DNA of 64,000 nt from Leishmania donovani (GCF_000227135.1 NC_018254.1:833446-897445), one strand, 5' to 3'; counted from the first letter of the stretch, positions 40,014 through 50,986 are shown. Numbers and translations are program-made. Notes: generated by a model from the sequence alone, not told the origin.

Positions 40014-41051
40014 TTACTGCGGTGACGTGGCATCACGCGACCAGAAGGCCTGCGACTGCGCCTGTCCGTCTGTCATGTTCAGCTGCCGCTGGCGATCCTG
40101 CTCGGGGAGGCGGTAATTCAGAAACACAACACGCATCTCCTCCGGTGTCATTTCTTTGAACCAGCCGCGCGTGTTCAGGTAGCGGCGCGCCATTTCGCGA
40201 TCGCGCGTGTCCTGCGCGAAGAGACTCTTGGGGTGAGACGACTTCCACAGCGCGTTCAGCAGGTTTGCATCCTTCAGGCCCTCCTCAAGTTGCGTGTTTG
40301 TCAGCGGGGCCATGTTCGGTCGATGCAGACGCTCAATCAGCGGGGCCGACTCGAGCTCCTTCGCCTTCAGCGCCTCATACTGTATCATGTGCACCTTGCG
40401 GTGCTTCTCGCTCTCTTCGAGGTACTGCTTCTCCGTCATGTCCTTCACGGGCGAGCTGTGCACAGTGTCGATGCCGATGATGGCAATGCCCATGCGCCTC
40501 GCCTGACCAACGACACGCCGCACACGCACCTCGATTGGTGGGTATTCGACCTTTCCCCACGACATCTGCTTCATCTTGGCGATCTCGTAGCACATCTCTA
40601 GGGTGAGATAGGCACAGTAGTTGCCGCGCAGAGCGACAGGGCCCGTCTCGCCTCTCTTCTTGCGAATCGCGCGCAACAGAAACCACGCCGTCGGCGGCGG
40701 CTCGATGCGGAAGATGTACGACTTGTCAAAGTACACCTGAATGCGCACAATGAGCTCGATATCGTCCTTGAAATGCGGCTTGGTGCGGTCGTTGAACGCC
40801 TTGGCAAAGTCCATCGCCTTCAGTCCCAGCTTCGAGAACTCCTGGCCGACCGGCGGCCCCGTTGCGGCCTTGCCAGCCTTGATGAAGAAGCGCCAGTTGT
40901 GCAGCACCGCCTTGTTCGGAAACTCCGGTACGGCGAAGATGTCCCTCGCCTTTGCCTCCACATTGGGGTCGAGAAATCGGTTGCTACCTGGCTCGATGTT
41001 GACCGTCTTTGGTCGCGCCTTGAGGTACCGCACCGCACTGCGTCGCAACAT
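40014..41051 (-). CDS. Mitochondrial large-subunit ribosomal protein uL11m
   Basis: 345 residues. The N-terminal L11 domain (about 50-115) shows IKAGKAATGPPVGQEFSKLG, then AMDFAKAFNDRT, IVRIQVYFDKSYIFRIEPPP and TAWFLLRA, aligning with the bacterial pattern AGKAxPxPPVGxxLGxxGxNxMxFxKxFNxxT and TPPAxxLL. The C-terminal L11 domain (about 140-200) has LTLEMCYEIAKMKQ and VGQARRMGIAI, matching LTxExxxEIAxxK and GTAxSMG. Bacterial L11 is about 140 residues; the extra 140 C-terminal residues here fit the expanded mitoribosomes of trypanosomatids. L11 binds the rRNA at the GTPase-associated centre. I chose the ATG at 41051: it gives an Arg-rich presequence (MLRRSAVRYLKARPK), and the upstream frame opens only with TTG. 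An AG after a short pyrimidine tract near 41090 could be the acceptor. Confidence 0.92.
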   Translation of the reverse strand: MLRRSAVRYLKARPKTVNIEPGSNRFLDPNVEAKARDIFAVPEFPNKAVLHNWRFFIKAGKAATGPPVGQEFSKLGLKAMDFAKAFNDRTKPHFKDDIELIVRIQVYFDKSYIFRIEPPPTAWFLLRAIRKKRGETGPVALRGNYCAYLTLEMCYEIAKMKQMSWGKVEYPPIEVRVRRVVGQARRMGIAIIGIDTVHSSPVKDMTEKQYLEESEKHRKVHMIQYEALKAKELESAPLIERLHRPNMAPLTNTQLEEGLKDANLLNALWKSSHPKSLFAQDTRDREMARRYLNTRGWFKEMTPEEMRVVFLNYRLPEQDRQRQLNMTDGQAQSQAFWSRDATSPQ

Positions 41052-42177
41052 CTCAGCGGGGCGCGCGCGAGAGAGAAGCGAGCGTGCCTCTGATGCAGAA
41101 GAAACAAGTAACGACGACGACGACCGCAGCAACGTGGCAGGAGACAAGCAGCCTCTTCAACGGAGGTGCCGCCAGGTGCGCGTACGAATGTGTCCGTGCA
41201 AGCGCGTGGGTGGAGAGAGGGGGGGTGGCAAAGAGGATGAGAGAGGTCACCACGATGGAGAGAGAGAGAGAGCGACTACACAGTCAGCACGTACCGCCCG
41301 AGGTGAGAACGCCACAAACAAGCGAAACAAAAACGAAGTAGGGCGTGGCGACTACAGAGATGAGGCGCAGCTGCTTGCCTATGCATGTATTGCTGAGGAG
41401 CCGCACCATAAAGCAGACAACTAACAGGCACACCAATGGGCTCACCCACAGCTGCTCACCGAGTGCTTCCTTCAATGAGTCCGCGTGTGAGGTGCCGGAG
41501 CAAGGAGGCACCAAAGGAGACGGGCGGGTGGGTGCGTTAACGCGTTTGGCCAAGGAAGGCAGCAAGAAAGGGAGTCAAGATGACCGCGCAAGGAAAATGA
41601 GCGAAGCGCATGCACATTTGTGTACGTGTGTACGCGGCATGGCTTGAGGGGGAGGGGAACGCATGGGGATCATCGTGGGGCCGCATTGGACATGAGCGCG
41701 CAAGCAGGCGAGCCGCCTTCACCATCGCTGCTGCTGCAGACGAACGTGCACATCGTACGGCATTCGCTTTCCTCTGCTCGGGTGTTTCTCCAACATGAAA
41801 GGAATGAATGATGATGTGTCATGAGCGTCGTCGAGGAACGTGTGTGCAAGTGCGTCCATGTCCGGAGGGGTGGGAGGAGTGCGTGGCATGCACGCTCGCT
41901 GGTCGCTTCGCGATAGTCTTTCCGACACAGGCAAACGTATTTCGTGTGAACGGGTGGCCGAACAAGCACACAAACGTCGAGAGAACGCGTGCGATGTGCT
42001 GCACCAGCGCCACCCGAAGTCCCTCCCTCCCCCTTCCCTCAATCCTCTGACTTCTCTCTCAAACAACAGAGCCGACGCTCCCATAACCAGCAGGCGACAC
42101 GCTATGTCGTCCACGTCGCTTTTTGTGTGGGGGTGTGTGTGCGGGAGTTTCCGTGAGTAGCACCGGTGATGCGCCGG
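41052..42177. other. Spacer: uL11m leader and zinc-finger protein 3'UTR
   Basis: About 1.1 kb, no gene supported. A short GA run lies near 41256-41272. The rest is mixed sequence with short frames. Confidence 0.55.
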
Positions 42178-45100
42178 CTACGGAGCGGCGCACGGCTGAT
42201 CGGGCCCGTGGGTTGTCAAGCATTGCTCGCACTGTACACACCCGCGCAACACATGGCTTCGAGACAGCTTCATGTCCTGCAGGTATGTCCACTTGGTTTC
42301 CGTGTTGATGTGCTCCACCTCGTCAGGGCGGAGCAGGAGGCACAGACGGCGCAGCGTGGCAAAGCCGATGTCGTCAAAGACAGTGCTGGCGTTGACCACA
42401 TCGATCAGCTCGAGGGCTGCAAGAATCAGCCGACGAGTCCATGCGTCCTGCAGACACGGCGGGAGCGCCGGTGGAGACGCGTGCTGCTGATGGGCGTGAT
42501 CGCCCTTGCCGCGATGCCGTCGCCGCGGCGACCTCGAGCACGACAGTGACCCCCTGACACGGTGCTCGGCAAGAGCACATACACCGTCCAAGACCTGACG
42601 CACATCTACAATGGCCGAGTGCACCGTTCCCGTGCCGTGGCCGCGACTCTCGAGCACGGCCACTCGCGGTTCAGCGGAGCAAGCCTGCTGCGGAGACGCC
42701 AAGTCGCAGCCGCGCCACGGCAGGCGCTCGTGCAGGCAGTGCTGGTGACGCAGGGCGCACGAGCCCCCACGAGAGTCGTCGCCGTGGGGTAGCGCCTCCG
42801 ACGCGGACGAGGTGATGAGCCGGACTCCAGAGAAGACAAAACGAGACAGCCACGCCCAGTCCAGCCTCCGACTTGGCCCCGTCACAGACACCGGAGAAGA
42901 GGCCGCCATTGAGGCTTTACCGCCGTCGGTGCAGCTTGACCTGGAGGCCACGCGCTTGGACGGAGGTAGTTCAAGCGCAACCCATTCCCGTACAGCGTGC
43001 GCCAGGGCCTTCAGGAGCAGTCGCAGAGCCATGGCATGTTCTCCCGGCAACAGTGGCGGCTGCGCCATCGCGCCTTCTCTCGCTTGACCACGTGCCGGGG
43101 ACGAGGACGGCTGCTGCCTCACGTCATCGCCAGCACCGGCACAGGGAGTGCCGGGTATGTCATACGCGCACGACGACCGACCCCACGCGCAAAACCCACA
43201 AGAGGCGCACACGTTGACCATGAAGAGCGGGCGAAGACGCACCGGCAACGGTGTTGACGGCGCCGCCGCCCCAGACGCCCCACTCGCCCCGCATGAAGTG
43301 CAGACAAAGGTGGTCGCTACGCCCGACAACCACGAGCGGTGAAGCCATCGCTCGTGTGACTGTGGCGCCGTTGCCGCTGTCTCCTCTGATCGTACCGCAG
43401 ACAACACTTCCGACGCTGCGCTCACAGCGCCGAACGACTCGGAGTGTCGCATGGTGACGTCGCCGGGCAACGGTGAGCTCGGTGGCAACAGCAGTGCCTC
43501 CACCACCAACGCAGCGTTCGTCGGAGAAAGCCGCGCCGCTGCCTCACTCCAGGCAAAGCGGTCGTGAAACGGACTCAGCACCTCGGCTGGACGGCGCGGT
43601 GCAAAGGCGCACGCGGTGCATGTATGACAGAGAGGCGCTGGTGTTGCGCCTGAGTCGCCATAAGCGTCTGCTGCTGCGCCGTGGACAACGTTGACATGCA
43701 TGCAGCCGTCATGCAAGCACAGCCATTGCGTACCGCATGGAACGTGCAATGGGGTATCTGCGCCTGTGGATGAGCAGGCGGCCCCATCTTCCGTTTGCAA
43801 TTCTGTATCTCTGACGTCCATCACGATGTGCGCCACCTGTGTCACCCACCGCCGCCACCCGTCGGACACCGCCCGCTGCACCTCGAGCGGCCACGTCAGC
43901 AGCGCGTGGCACTGCCAGCAATGAAGCATGCCAACACGACTCTGTGCCTTGCAGGAGTGACACGCCTGCATCAGCCAAGGCAGCACAATGAACGGGGCAG
44001 CAGCGTTGTACTTCTCTGAAAGGAGTGAGAGACCAGGCGTCGCCTCCGGCACAGCGGCAGAAGCGGCCGGCCGGCCGGCGCCACAGAGTTCGCAGTGAGT
44101 GCGTGTCCAGGGATTGAGCGCCGCCGTGCACTCGGCGCACCACCACAGATATGGTGAGTGCTGCCCTGTAGAAGCAGCGGTAGGAGGGATCGTGCCGGTG
44201 GCAGAGGCGGGCACATGCGAAGGCGAGTTGGTCGACGATGACAAGGTGCAGTTACCGGCAGCCGGCTTGTGCAGCTCTCGAACGCGCTGATAGAGAGCAC
44301 CGCACCGTTCGCACCACGGCCGCATACGTGCCTCGATGGACTTGGGGCTGTGCCTACAACCCTCACAAGCCAGCGCAGCCGCAGAATTGCTTGCGCCATC
44401 GGCACCAGCAGCGCTCGCCGCCGCCTCGCGCTTCTCCGGATCGGTCGTCGCTCGCCCGCAGCCGCGGCAGAAGAAAACGTGCTGCGGATCGTTCACGGTG
44501 CGGCAGTGCATGCACGTCCACTGTCGCAGCGGCACGACGCGTGCGATGGCGGCAGAAGCGGTGAACCGATTGGCTGCGCGGCCGGTGCCGGTGACAGTGG
44601 CAGCAGCAGCAGCGGCGAAGCGCCTACCCTCGGCAGTCGTGAGGTCTTGTGTCCGCACATGCACCACGCCTGCATCGATTGTGGAAGCGCATAGCAAGGG
44701 ATCTGCCGCTGACGAAGATGACTGCGGCACCTCGCCGCTGCTCTGAAACGACAAAGGTGGAACCAACGCTATCCCACACACGTCGCAGCTCAGCCCATGA
44801 TCATCCCGGTCGTCCGCGGACGACGTCAAGCACCCGCACGCGCGGCACTGTAGCAGCACCGTCGACAAGGCATGGCATCGCTTGCAGGCTCGTGCGTACC
44901 GACTGTTCCACAGGTAGCACGCGCTGCACTGCCAGGGCTGACGCTGCTCCTCCTCGGCTCGACGGTACTGCAAGATCACGCTGACGCGATCGTGGAAGAA
45001 GCCGACGCTCCGTCCAGACAGAGTGGCTGCCCTCTGTACGGCCGCAATGAGAGAGCCGGTCGGGCTGGTGGCAGCCACGGCAGCAGAGTGCCGCGCTAAC

Positions 45101-48100
45101 GAGCGCAACAGCCGTTCGAGAGCCTCCAAGGCGATACGCGGCATCAAGCGCAGTGTGTCCAGCGCGTAACGCTCCGTGAAGCCAGCGTTCCATGCGCGGC
45201 AGCCGGCGAGGAGCTGCGTGTCACATGACATGAGCGCCGATTTCTCCGTGTCTTGCGTTGAAGCTGTGGTGGTGGTCACTGGTACACATAGCCGATACGC
45301 GAGGGATGTGGGTATGGCAACGTTTGCGTGAGAACGAGACCCGTGGCTGGTGGCCGAGTGTCTAGCTGCAGGCATGCCGGCAAGCTTGTAGAGCACTCCA
45401 AGCAACCACACCACCGTCAGCGCTACCCGTGCATCACTTGTTGCAGAGACGTTGTCGGCGTCGTCGGTTGATGGAGCATCTAAAGTCCCCGATGGCGCCA
45501 TCGACGGCGGCGGAGTCATCAGCTGCACCAGACGCGACAACAGCAGTCGAGCGACCGGTAGCTGAGGGTAGCCGCAGAGGATCCTTGCTGTCACCGCACG
45601 GAGGTACTGATCCGTGAGGGATAGCTTCAGTGACGTCAAAGGAGACGCTGGTGAAGCCTCAGCGCCGTCACAGCTGCGTCGACACAAGTACGGCGCCACG
45701 CACGACGCCCAGAGCTCTACTGTCTTGGCCAGAAGCCCTTTATGCGGGTTTTCAGCGAGATGACATCGCAGAGCATATGTGCACAGCACCGCCGTCGTGC
45801 GGGCGCGCTCTTCTGCGGACGTGTGCGGCTGTCGTGACGGAGGCCGCAACGCAGACGGGGAGTCTGCAGAGGTGCTGAATTTTGATCTGATGTGCCGACG
45901 TGCAGCTAACGGGGACGTGGCATCGGCATCGTTGTGGATGCCGTAGACAGCGGCTTCCTCTGACGCGGAAGTGAGACCTCGCACGACTGCATGAAGGCAC
46001 AGAGGAAGTGGAATCGGTAGTGAGTATAGGTGCGCGTACAAGGAATGCAGTCGCGTACGCAGCTCTGCGGGGAGCGGTACTTCCTCCCCTCCCGCACTGC
46101 CGTCGATAGAGGTGGCAGCGGCGTCTGAAGAGGATCCTGAGGCAGGAACTGCGTGGCACTGCTGTGAGTGCTGCACCAAGGCGGCTGCCGCACCCTCCAT
46201 CGCCTCCAGCAACAGCTGACGCACCGCAATCGCACTGTTGGACAGCAGCAACGGAGGAGAGGATGTAGAGGAGACGGCCGACGGATACGTCGCTGACGCC
46301 CCTCGCGCGGTCGCACTCGCTTGCAACAACGATTCCAGCACCTCCACAGCGACGCTGTACTGCCCACACTGAAGCAATGCCCGCCCCACCTCCCAGCTAG
46401 CTCCCATCGATGGATATCGAAGGTAGAGTGCGCAAATCTGCTCCGGCGTGCCCCAGCGGGCGAGCACCTTGGCACTAAGGCGAAGTCCCTCCTGCAGCTT
46501 GGCAATCAGCCCAGCGCGAGTGCGCTGTTTGAGGCACCGCAGCAACATTGACCTTCGTGCAAGTGGCATAGAGTAGGATGCGCCACGGTCTTTGGTCGCT
46601 GATGACTCAGAGTCGATGTTACCACCTGACTCGGCAGGCTCGGAGTCGGTGCCAACCCTTTCCGTTACCTCGCTGTCTGAAGCCTCCAGCACGGTGAGAT
46701 GTTGCGCACACTCTTGCTGAAGCCACGCCAGCTGCTGCAGCACAGCGTTCTTGTCCACCTCCGCGCCGTCGACGGCGTGTTCGCTCACGTGGCCGATAGT
46801 GATGAGGGTGTACGCGTCGAAGAGAGCCACCTCGCGCCATAGCATCGCACCTGCCTGATGTCGTTGCGGAAGATACGCCGGCGGTGGGCGATCGCTCCGA
46901 CGGTGCCGTCGGCGCTCACCCTGAGTACCCGGCGCGGTGGATAGCGGTTGCAATAGTTCGCCTGACAAGAGGCGGCGCCGCCACTGTGCTGCAGCTGCCC
47001 CCGTCGATAAAGAACCGCAGACACCATCAGCGCGGCGGCGGGGGGCATTGTTCTCGTGCCATTGTCGTCGCTGCGGCGGCGGCAAGAGAGCACCCGCGAC
47101 TGCGCCAGACGGGCCAACAAACCCGCTCACCATCTCATGCAGCTGCAACAGCGGCATGAGACGATGATGACGCTGCAGCGAGCTTGCAATGCGCCGGAGA
47201 GAGACGTAAGATCCAACGGCGTAAAACTGAATTTCTTCCAGCGTGGCAAGCGTCGAGTTTGACGATGCCGGGCTGCGATGTCGCGTAGCCTTTGGCCTCG
47301 CTGAAGAAAGCTCATCACTGCACCTCTCTTCGCCAGTTCCCTCGCTGAGCTCAACAATCGCATCCACAGCGCGGGCACAGCTTCGCACCATCCCACTGAC
47401 CACCAGTTTCCAGTAGGGGTGCCACGTGCCGGTGGAGTCGCTGTTGCTCTCTCCTCCGACGTCTGTGATGCCGCACCCTGCACACCAGTCGCGCAGCCAC
47501 GTCTCCCCTGCCGCCCTTCTCCTGTTGCCGCCGCCGTCTCCCTCGAACGTGTACGTCTGCGCCTCCGCCGTTTCGGTAGCCTCGGCATCCAGCACGCCCT
47601 GCCACGGACAAAACGTATGCGCCCTCGCTGCCTTCTCGCGCTGCACCGAGGTGTCGGCGCCGCTGCCAGCCACCACGCCTTTCCACCGCGCCTCCGCAGG
47701 TGTTGGCGTGAGCTGAAGCAGCTCAGTGCTTTGCGTGGCGCACACGCGATCCGCAGCGGCGGTCATCCATGCGCTCGCAGTCGACCAGCTTGCAGCGTCG
47801 TCGCCGAGTGTTTGCACCGAGGTGGTCAGCAGCGATGGTGATACCCGCATATCTGTTGTGGAGTAGCAGTGAAGCAGCCACGGCACACAGCTGCGCCAGG
47901 CGGTCGTTGCCACCGAGGCGCGGCCCTCCTTCACACCACACTGACTGTGCTGCACCGCCGCAGCTGCTGCCTCGACAAGCGTGGCGACGGATACGACCAC
48001 ACCTGCATCCGCTGCGGCAGTGAGGACGTGGACGAGGCAGGTCAACGACTGGGCGTCGCGCTCATGAACACCGCGCAACGCCACAAGCTCGGCGACCACA

Positions 48101-48990
48101 CGGATCTCCTCAGCGAAGAATGCGGTGACCTCCTCATGTACTGCCTTTGCAGGACTGCCGAGTGCACCGCCTTTCTGTGATGTACCTCGAGCCACCAACC
48201 TCTTGAGAACGAGCTCCATCACCTGCAGGCGGCGCAGCACGCACTGCACGACATCGCGCTGCAACGGCAGCAGCCACGCCTCTTCGGCATCCGTCGACGT
48301 AGCCACCAGCTGAGCCGGGGCGCGCTTGTCCTTTCGTGACCCTCCGCGGCTCCTCTGAGCTGTGTTGGAAATGGAGGGCGTCGTTTTGGGCACACACATG
48401 GGCAGTGGCCGATACGAGAAGTGGTACGCACGCAGCAGGTCGCCCAAGGCGCGGACTTCACGGTTCAGGCCCACAAGATCCCCCTCCTGCTGGGAGGACG
48501 GTTTGGCCGGCGGTGGTGGTGGCGTGCCCCTCGACATCTGTTCAGGCATGGCCATCACGCCTGACGAGTGTGCACCACCTATGAAAGCGGGGTGCAAATC
48601 GCCCCAGCGCCGGAGCTGCAGAAGGTGGAATAGTGTAGGGGCCAGAGGTGCCTCCTCGGCCGCCTCACCGGCGCAGCTGCCGCCGTGAATGCTTGAGGAA
48701 GAGACTAGCGCTGCCGCCGACGGGCGCAATTCATCACTGTCGTGTGAATCTGGAAACCTTGACCGTGCAGCGACCTCACCCGATGCCAGCGGCACCGAGT
48801 CTGCAGTGCCCGCCACTTGCACCACCCCCAGGGGGGCAGTCAAGCGCCATGCTGAAATCGACAAGGGCACACGGAGGAGCGGCGGCGCAGCCAGATGAGG
48901 CCCGTTTCGTCGAGAGCGGTCCCCGCCTACGCACGGCTCTCGTTGTGCGGGAAGAGAAAGAAAAGGGCGCAGCACATGAGGCCTCCTCAT
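42178..48990 (-). CDS. Giant multi-zinc-finger (RanBP2-like C4) protein
   Basis: 2270 residues in one frame. Residues about 1350-1940 hold roughly eight C4 modules. Three are close to RanBP2-type fingers (WxCxxC-x(n)-N-x(n)-CxxC): QPWQCSACYLWNSRYARACK followed by RC; RQWTCMHCRTVNDPQHVFFC followed by RGC; and LWWCAECTAALNPWTRTHCE followed by LC. The others (for example CHSCKAQSRVGMLHCWQC) are variant CxxC pairs. The N-terminal 1300 residues are alpha-helical, with segments such as LLQCGQYSVAVEVLESLLQA that look like TPR/PPR-type helical repeats, broken by Ser/Ala-rich linkers. The first residues (MRRPHVLRPFLSLPAQR) are basic without acids, compatible with mitochondrial import. RanBP2 fingers often bind single-stranded RNA, so an organellar RNA-processing role is a reasonable guess but not shown. 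The ATG at 48990 is in frame and precedes biased coding sequence. Confidence 0.8.
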   Translation of the reverse strand: MRRPHVLRPFLSLPAQREPCVGGDRSRRNGPHLAAPPLLRVPLSISAWRLTAPLGVVQVAGTADSVPLASGEVAARSRFPDSHDSDELRPSAAALVSSSSIHGGSCAGEAAEEAPLAPTLFHLLQLRRWGDLHPAFIGGAHSSGVMAMPEQMSRGTPPPPPAKPSSQQEGDLVGLNREVRALGDLLRAYHFSYRPLPMCVPKTTPSISNTAQRSRGGSRKDKRAPAQLVATSTDAEEAWLLPLQRDVVQCVLRRLQVMELVLKRLVARGTSQKGGALGSPAKAVHEEVTAFFAEEIRVVAELVALRGVHERDAQSLTCLVHVLTAAADAGVVVSVATLVEAAAAAVQHSQCGVKEGRASVATTAWRSCVPWLLHCYSTTDMRVSPSLLTTSVQTLGDDAASWSTASAWMTAAADRVCATQSTELLQLTPTPAEARWKGVVAGSGADTSVQREKAARAHTFCPWQGVLDAEATETAEAQTYTFEGDGGGNRRRAAGETWLRDWCAGCGITDVGGESNSDSTGTWHPYWKLVVSGMVRSCARAVDAIVELSEGTGEERCSDELSSARPKATRHRSPASSNSTLATLEEIQFYAVGSYVSLRRIASSLQRHHRLMPLLQLHEMVSGFVGPSGAVAGALLPPPQRRQWHENNAPRRRADGVCGSLSTGAAAAQWRRRLLSGELLQPLSTAPGTQGERRRHRRSDRPPPAYLPQRHQAGAMLWREVALFDAYTLITIGHVSEHAVDGAEVDKNAVLQQLAWLQQECAQHLTVLEASDSEVTERVGTDSEPAESGGNIDSESSATKDRGASYSMPLARRSMLLRCLKQRTRAGLIAKLQEGLRLSAKVLARWGTPEQICALYLRYPSMGASWEVGRALLQCGQYSVAVEVLESLLQASATARGASATYPSAVSSTSSPPLLLSNSAIAVRQLLLEAMEGAAAALVQHSQQCHAVPASGSSSDAAATSIDGSAGGEEVPLPAELRTRLHSLYAHLYSLPIPLPLCLHAVVRGLTSASEEAAVYGIHNDADATSPLAARRHIRSKFSTSADSPSALRPPSRQPHTSAEERARTTAVLCTYALRCHLAENPHKGLLAKTVELWASCVAPYLCRRSCDGAEASPASPLTSLKLSLTDQYLRAVTARILCGYPQLPVARLLLSRLVQLMTPPPSMAPSGTLDAPSTDDADNVSATSDARVALTVVWLLGVLYKLAGMPAARHSATSHGSRSHANVAIPTSLAYRLCVPVTTTTASTQDTEKSALMSCDTQLLAGCRAWNAGFTERYALDTLRLMPRIALEALERLLRSLARHSAAVAATSPTGSLIAAVQRAATLSGRSVGFFHDRVSVILQYRRAEEEQRQPWQCSACYLWNSRYARACKRCHALSTVLLQCRACGCLTSSADDRDDHGLSCDVCGIALVPPLSFQSSGEVPQSSSSAADPLLCASTIDAGVVHVRTQDLTTAEGRRFAAAAAATVTGTGRAANRFTASAAIARVVPLRQWTCMHCRTVNDPQHVFFCRGCGRATTDPEKREAAASAAGADGASNSAAALACEGCRHSPKSIEARMRPWCERCGALYQRVRELHKPAAGNCTLSSSTNSPSHVPASATGTIPPTAASTGQHSPYLWWCAECTAALNPWTRTHCELCGAGRPAASAAVPEATPGLSLLSEKYNAAAPFIVLPWLMQACHSCKAQSRVGMLHCWQCHALLTWPLEVQRAVSDGWRRWVTQVAHIVMDVRDTELQTEDGAACSSTGADTPLHVPCGTQWLCLHDGCMHVNVVHGAAADAYGDSGATPAPLCHTCTACAFAPRRPAEVLSPFHDRFAWSEAAARLSPTNAALVVEALLLPPSSPLPGDVTMRHSESFGAVSAASEVLSAVRSEETAATAPQSHERWLHRSWLSGVATTFVCTSCGASGASGAAAPSTPLPVRLRPLFMVNVCASCGFCAWGRSSCAYDIPGTPCAGAGDDVRQQPSSSPARGQAREGAMAQPPLLPGEHAMALRLLLKALAHAVREWVALELPPSKRVASRSSCTDGGKASMAASSPVSVTGPSRRLDWAWLSRFVFSGVRLITSSASEALPHGDDSRGGSCALRHQHCLHERLPWRGCDLASPQQACSAEPRVAVLESRGHGTGTVHSAIVDVRQVLDGVCALAEHRVRGSLSCSRSPRRRHRGKGDHAHQQHASPPALPPCLQDAWTRRLILAALELIDVVNASTVFDDIGFATLRRLCLLLRPDEVEHINTETKWTYLQDMKLSRSHVLRGCVQCEQCLTTHGPDQPCAAP

Positions 48991-50172
48991 GACTTTAGTG
49001 CTCTTCTTCGTTCAGTCAGAACAAAGGCTGCGGCAGCTGCGCGGATGTGCAGACACGCACACGCGTTGATAACAAGTGCAGAAAGATACACACCCGACAA
49101 CAAAACAAATGAAAAAGGAAGACAGAGTGCCGCTTTCTGTGTGGCTGTTGATCCCCCTCCTCCTCCTCGGCAACTCAAGAATCCGCCGCCGAACTGAAGG
49201 GAGGGAAGGAGTAGGGCAAACGGAAAACAAGGGAGATCGGCTTTTGCGCGTCGGCTTCTCGCATTGGCATGCTATCTTCCCTCCTCCCTCCCTGCCACCC
49301 ATACGTGCACTTAGGCACCCGCACCCAGCGATGTACCTCGTGTACGTGCGTGTGTGCGTGTGTAAAGCGAAAGGAGTGGATGAAGTCGATACGAGAGAGA
49401 GAGAGAGAGACGCACAACAGCCGTGGCTGTGTTTCACGTGCGCGGCGAGCGGCGAAGGGAGTGGTCCAAAGCGTGACGATGGAAAGCCACAAAGGCAAAG
49501 AGAACGACAGGGCAGAGGGAGCTGAACGCAGCGCACAGGGCGTTGCAGAGGTGCAAGAGAATTTGCCCCTCGTCCACGGCGCTCTCCGTCGTGCTCTGAA
49601 AAACGCGCGTTGCGCACTTGAAACCCCACCCCCAAACGAAGGCATTTCGGCTGCTTCGCTTTGCCCTCTGGAGCCGTGCGAGATGCGATAGTGGATGTAA
49701 AGTCCTCCGCTTCTCCGGGCGTTGCCGACATTTTGACGTTTTCATTCGCTTCTTCATGTCTGTGGATGTGCTCTTCTTGTTTTCCGGTTGTCTCCGTGTG
49801 AAAGAGGAAAGGAAGGAGTGGAGAGGAGGGACGTCGGCTGGTGAGGCCGAACGCCAGCGCTGCAGTGCGTGGAAGCTGAAGCTGAGCATCGGAGGAAGGA
49901 GAGGAAAGGAGCGAACAGGGGGGAGATTCAGTGCGGTCGTCTCCCGTTCTCTCTACAGCGCGCATCCACCGGCACCTTTCGCACCGCCCCCCCCCCTACA
50001 CACACACACACACGCACAGAAGCATTCGCAGAAACATTCATCAGTAGTATACAAACGAAGACACCCAAAGCAACGAATCGCATCGACAACAACGCCGATG
50101 CCGCGGTTCGCGTTTGCTCCCTGCGCTGATCAAGTCACCTCGGTGGAAGGAGGGGGGGGGGGGCTTTCAGTC
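48991..50172. other. Spacer: zinc-finger leader and 90-residue gene 3'UTR
   Basis: About 1.2 kb without a supported gene. It contains a GA run (49393-49410), a CA run (49999-50013) and G runs (about 50151-50163) just after the 90-codon gene. Purine patches near 49800-49840 are pyrimidine-rich on the sense strand. Confidence 0.55.
49393..49410. repeat. GA dinucleotide repeat
   Basis: A short run of about nine GA units on the plus strand (CT in the sense direction). Confidence 0.85.
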
Positions 50173-50445
50173 TCACAGCGCACCCTGGCTTTGCTTCTCC
50201 ACGGCATCCACCACGTCCTGAATCCGGATCGCTCGATTGGTCACGACGCGGAGGCGTTCGACCGGTTCATAGAACGGAAAGAGAATATCGCGATAAAGCG
50301 CCTCGAGCGTGCGCTGGAGCTCCTCAATGCGAACGGCAGAAGCTGAGGAGAAGACATCGACGCTGGCCGAGGCGGCGGTGGCTCCAGTGGCAAAGCCGGG
50401 GGAGTGGGAGGGTACGTCTCCGGAGTTTGCAGGTGCAGAAGACAT
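50173..50445 (-). CDS. 90-residue hypothetical protein
   Basis: The frame begins MSSAPANSGDVPSHSPGFAT with a disordered Ser/Ala-rich start. It continues into a compact helical half (about residues 38-88): IEELQRTLEALYRDILFPFY, then EPVERLRVVTNRAIRIQDVV. The second half has heptad-like Leu/Ile spacing, a Tyr/Phe/Pro break and good complexity, which supports a real small gene rather than chance. I chose the ATG at 50445 because upstream residues are spacer-like (Thr-His and Arg-Ala repeats). I do not recognise the family. Size and helix-break-helix layout would suit a small adaptor subunit of a larger complex, but that is speculation. No membrane segment or signal sequence. Confidence 0.65.
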   Translation of the reverse strand: MSSAPANSGDVPSHSPGFATGATAASASVDVFSSASAVRIEELQRTLEALYRDILFPFYEPVERLRVVTNRAIRIQDVVDAVEKQSQGAL

Positions 50446-50986
50446 GACGCTTTGGTGGTGACCGCGTCTACGTGTTTGCCCTCGGGCACGTGCTCGTGCG
50501 TGTGTCTGTATGTCGCTCTGCGTGTGGGTATGCGAGAGGGGAAAGGGAGGGACGCCGAGGTCACGCGCCTCCTCCGTCGTATCGCTGTATCGGCCCCCGC
50601 TCAGCGTGTGTTCAGCTGACCCCGACACAAGCACACACTGTCGCAGTGTCGATGCGTGGTGCCGTCACTGTGAGCGGATGGGAGAGAAAAGGAATCACGA
50701 CCCACACTGCATACACTCATATGCATGTATGCGTGCAAGTATGTGCAAGTGCAATGCAGAGGTAGAAGAGGGAAGCAAGCGAGCGACACCTGTGAAAAAC
50801 GAGGGGAAGATAGGGCGCCACCTGCGGTCTGAGAGGCCACACGGCATACAAAATGTGCGCGGTGGGGGTTGGGGGTGACCAAGGACAGCGAGAGAAGGAA
50901 AGGGGTGGTTGTTCCGCAACTAACCTCCTCCCACCCTCCCCTGTCTCCTGCTAGTATGTACGTTGGTGCACATGCACGGCCCGCCT

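Noticed and set aside
41052..41147. 32 extra N-terminal codons for uL11m
   Set aside because: The longer frame opens only with TTG, and the likely acceptor AG near 41090 would remove it from the mRNA.
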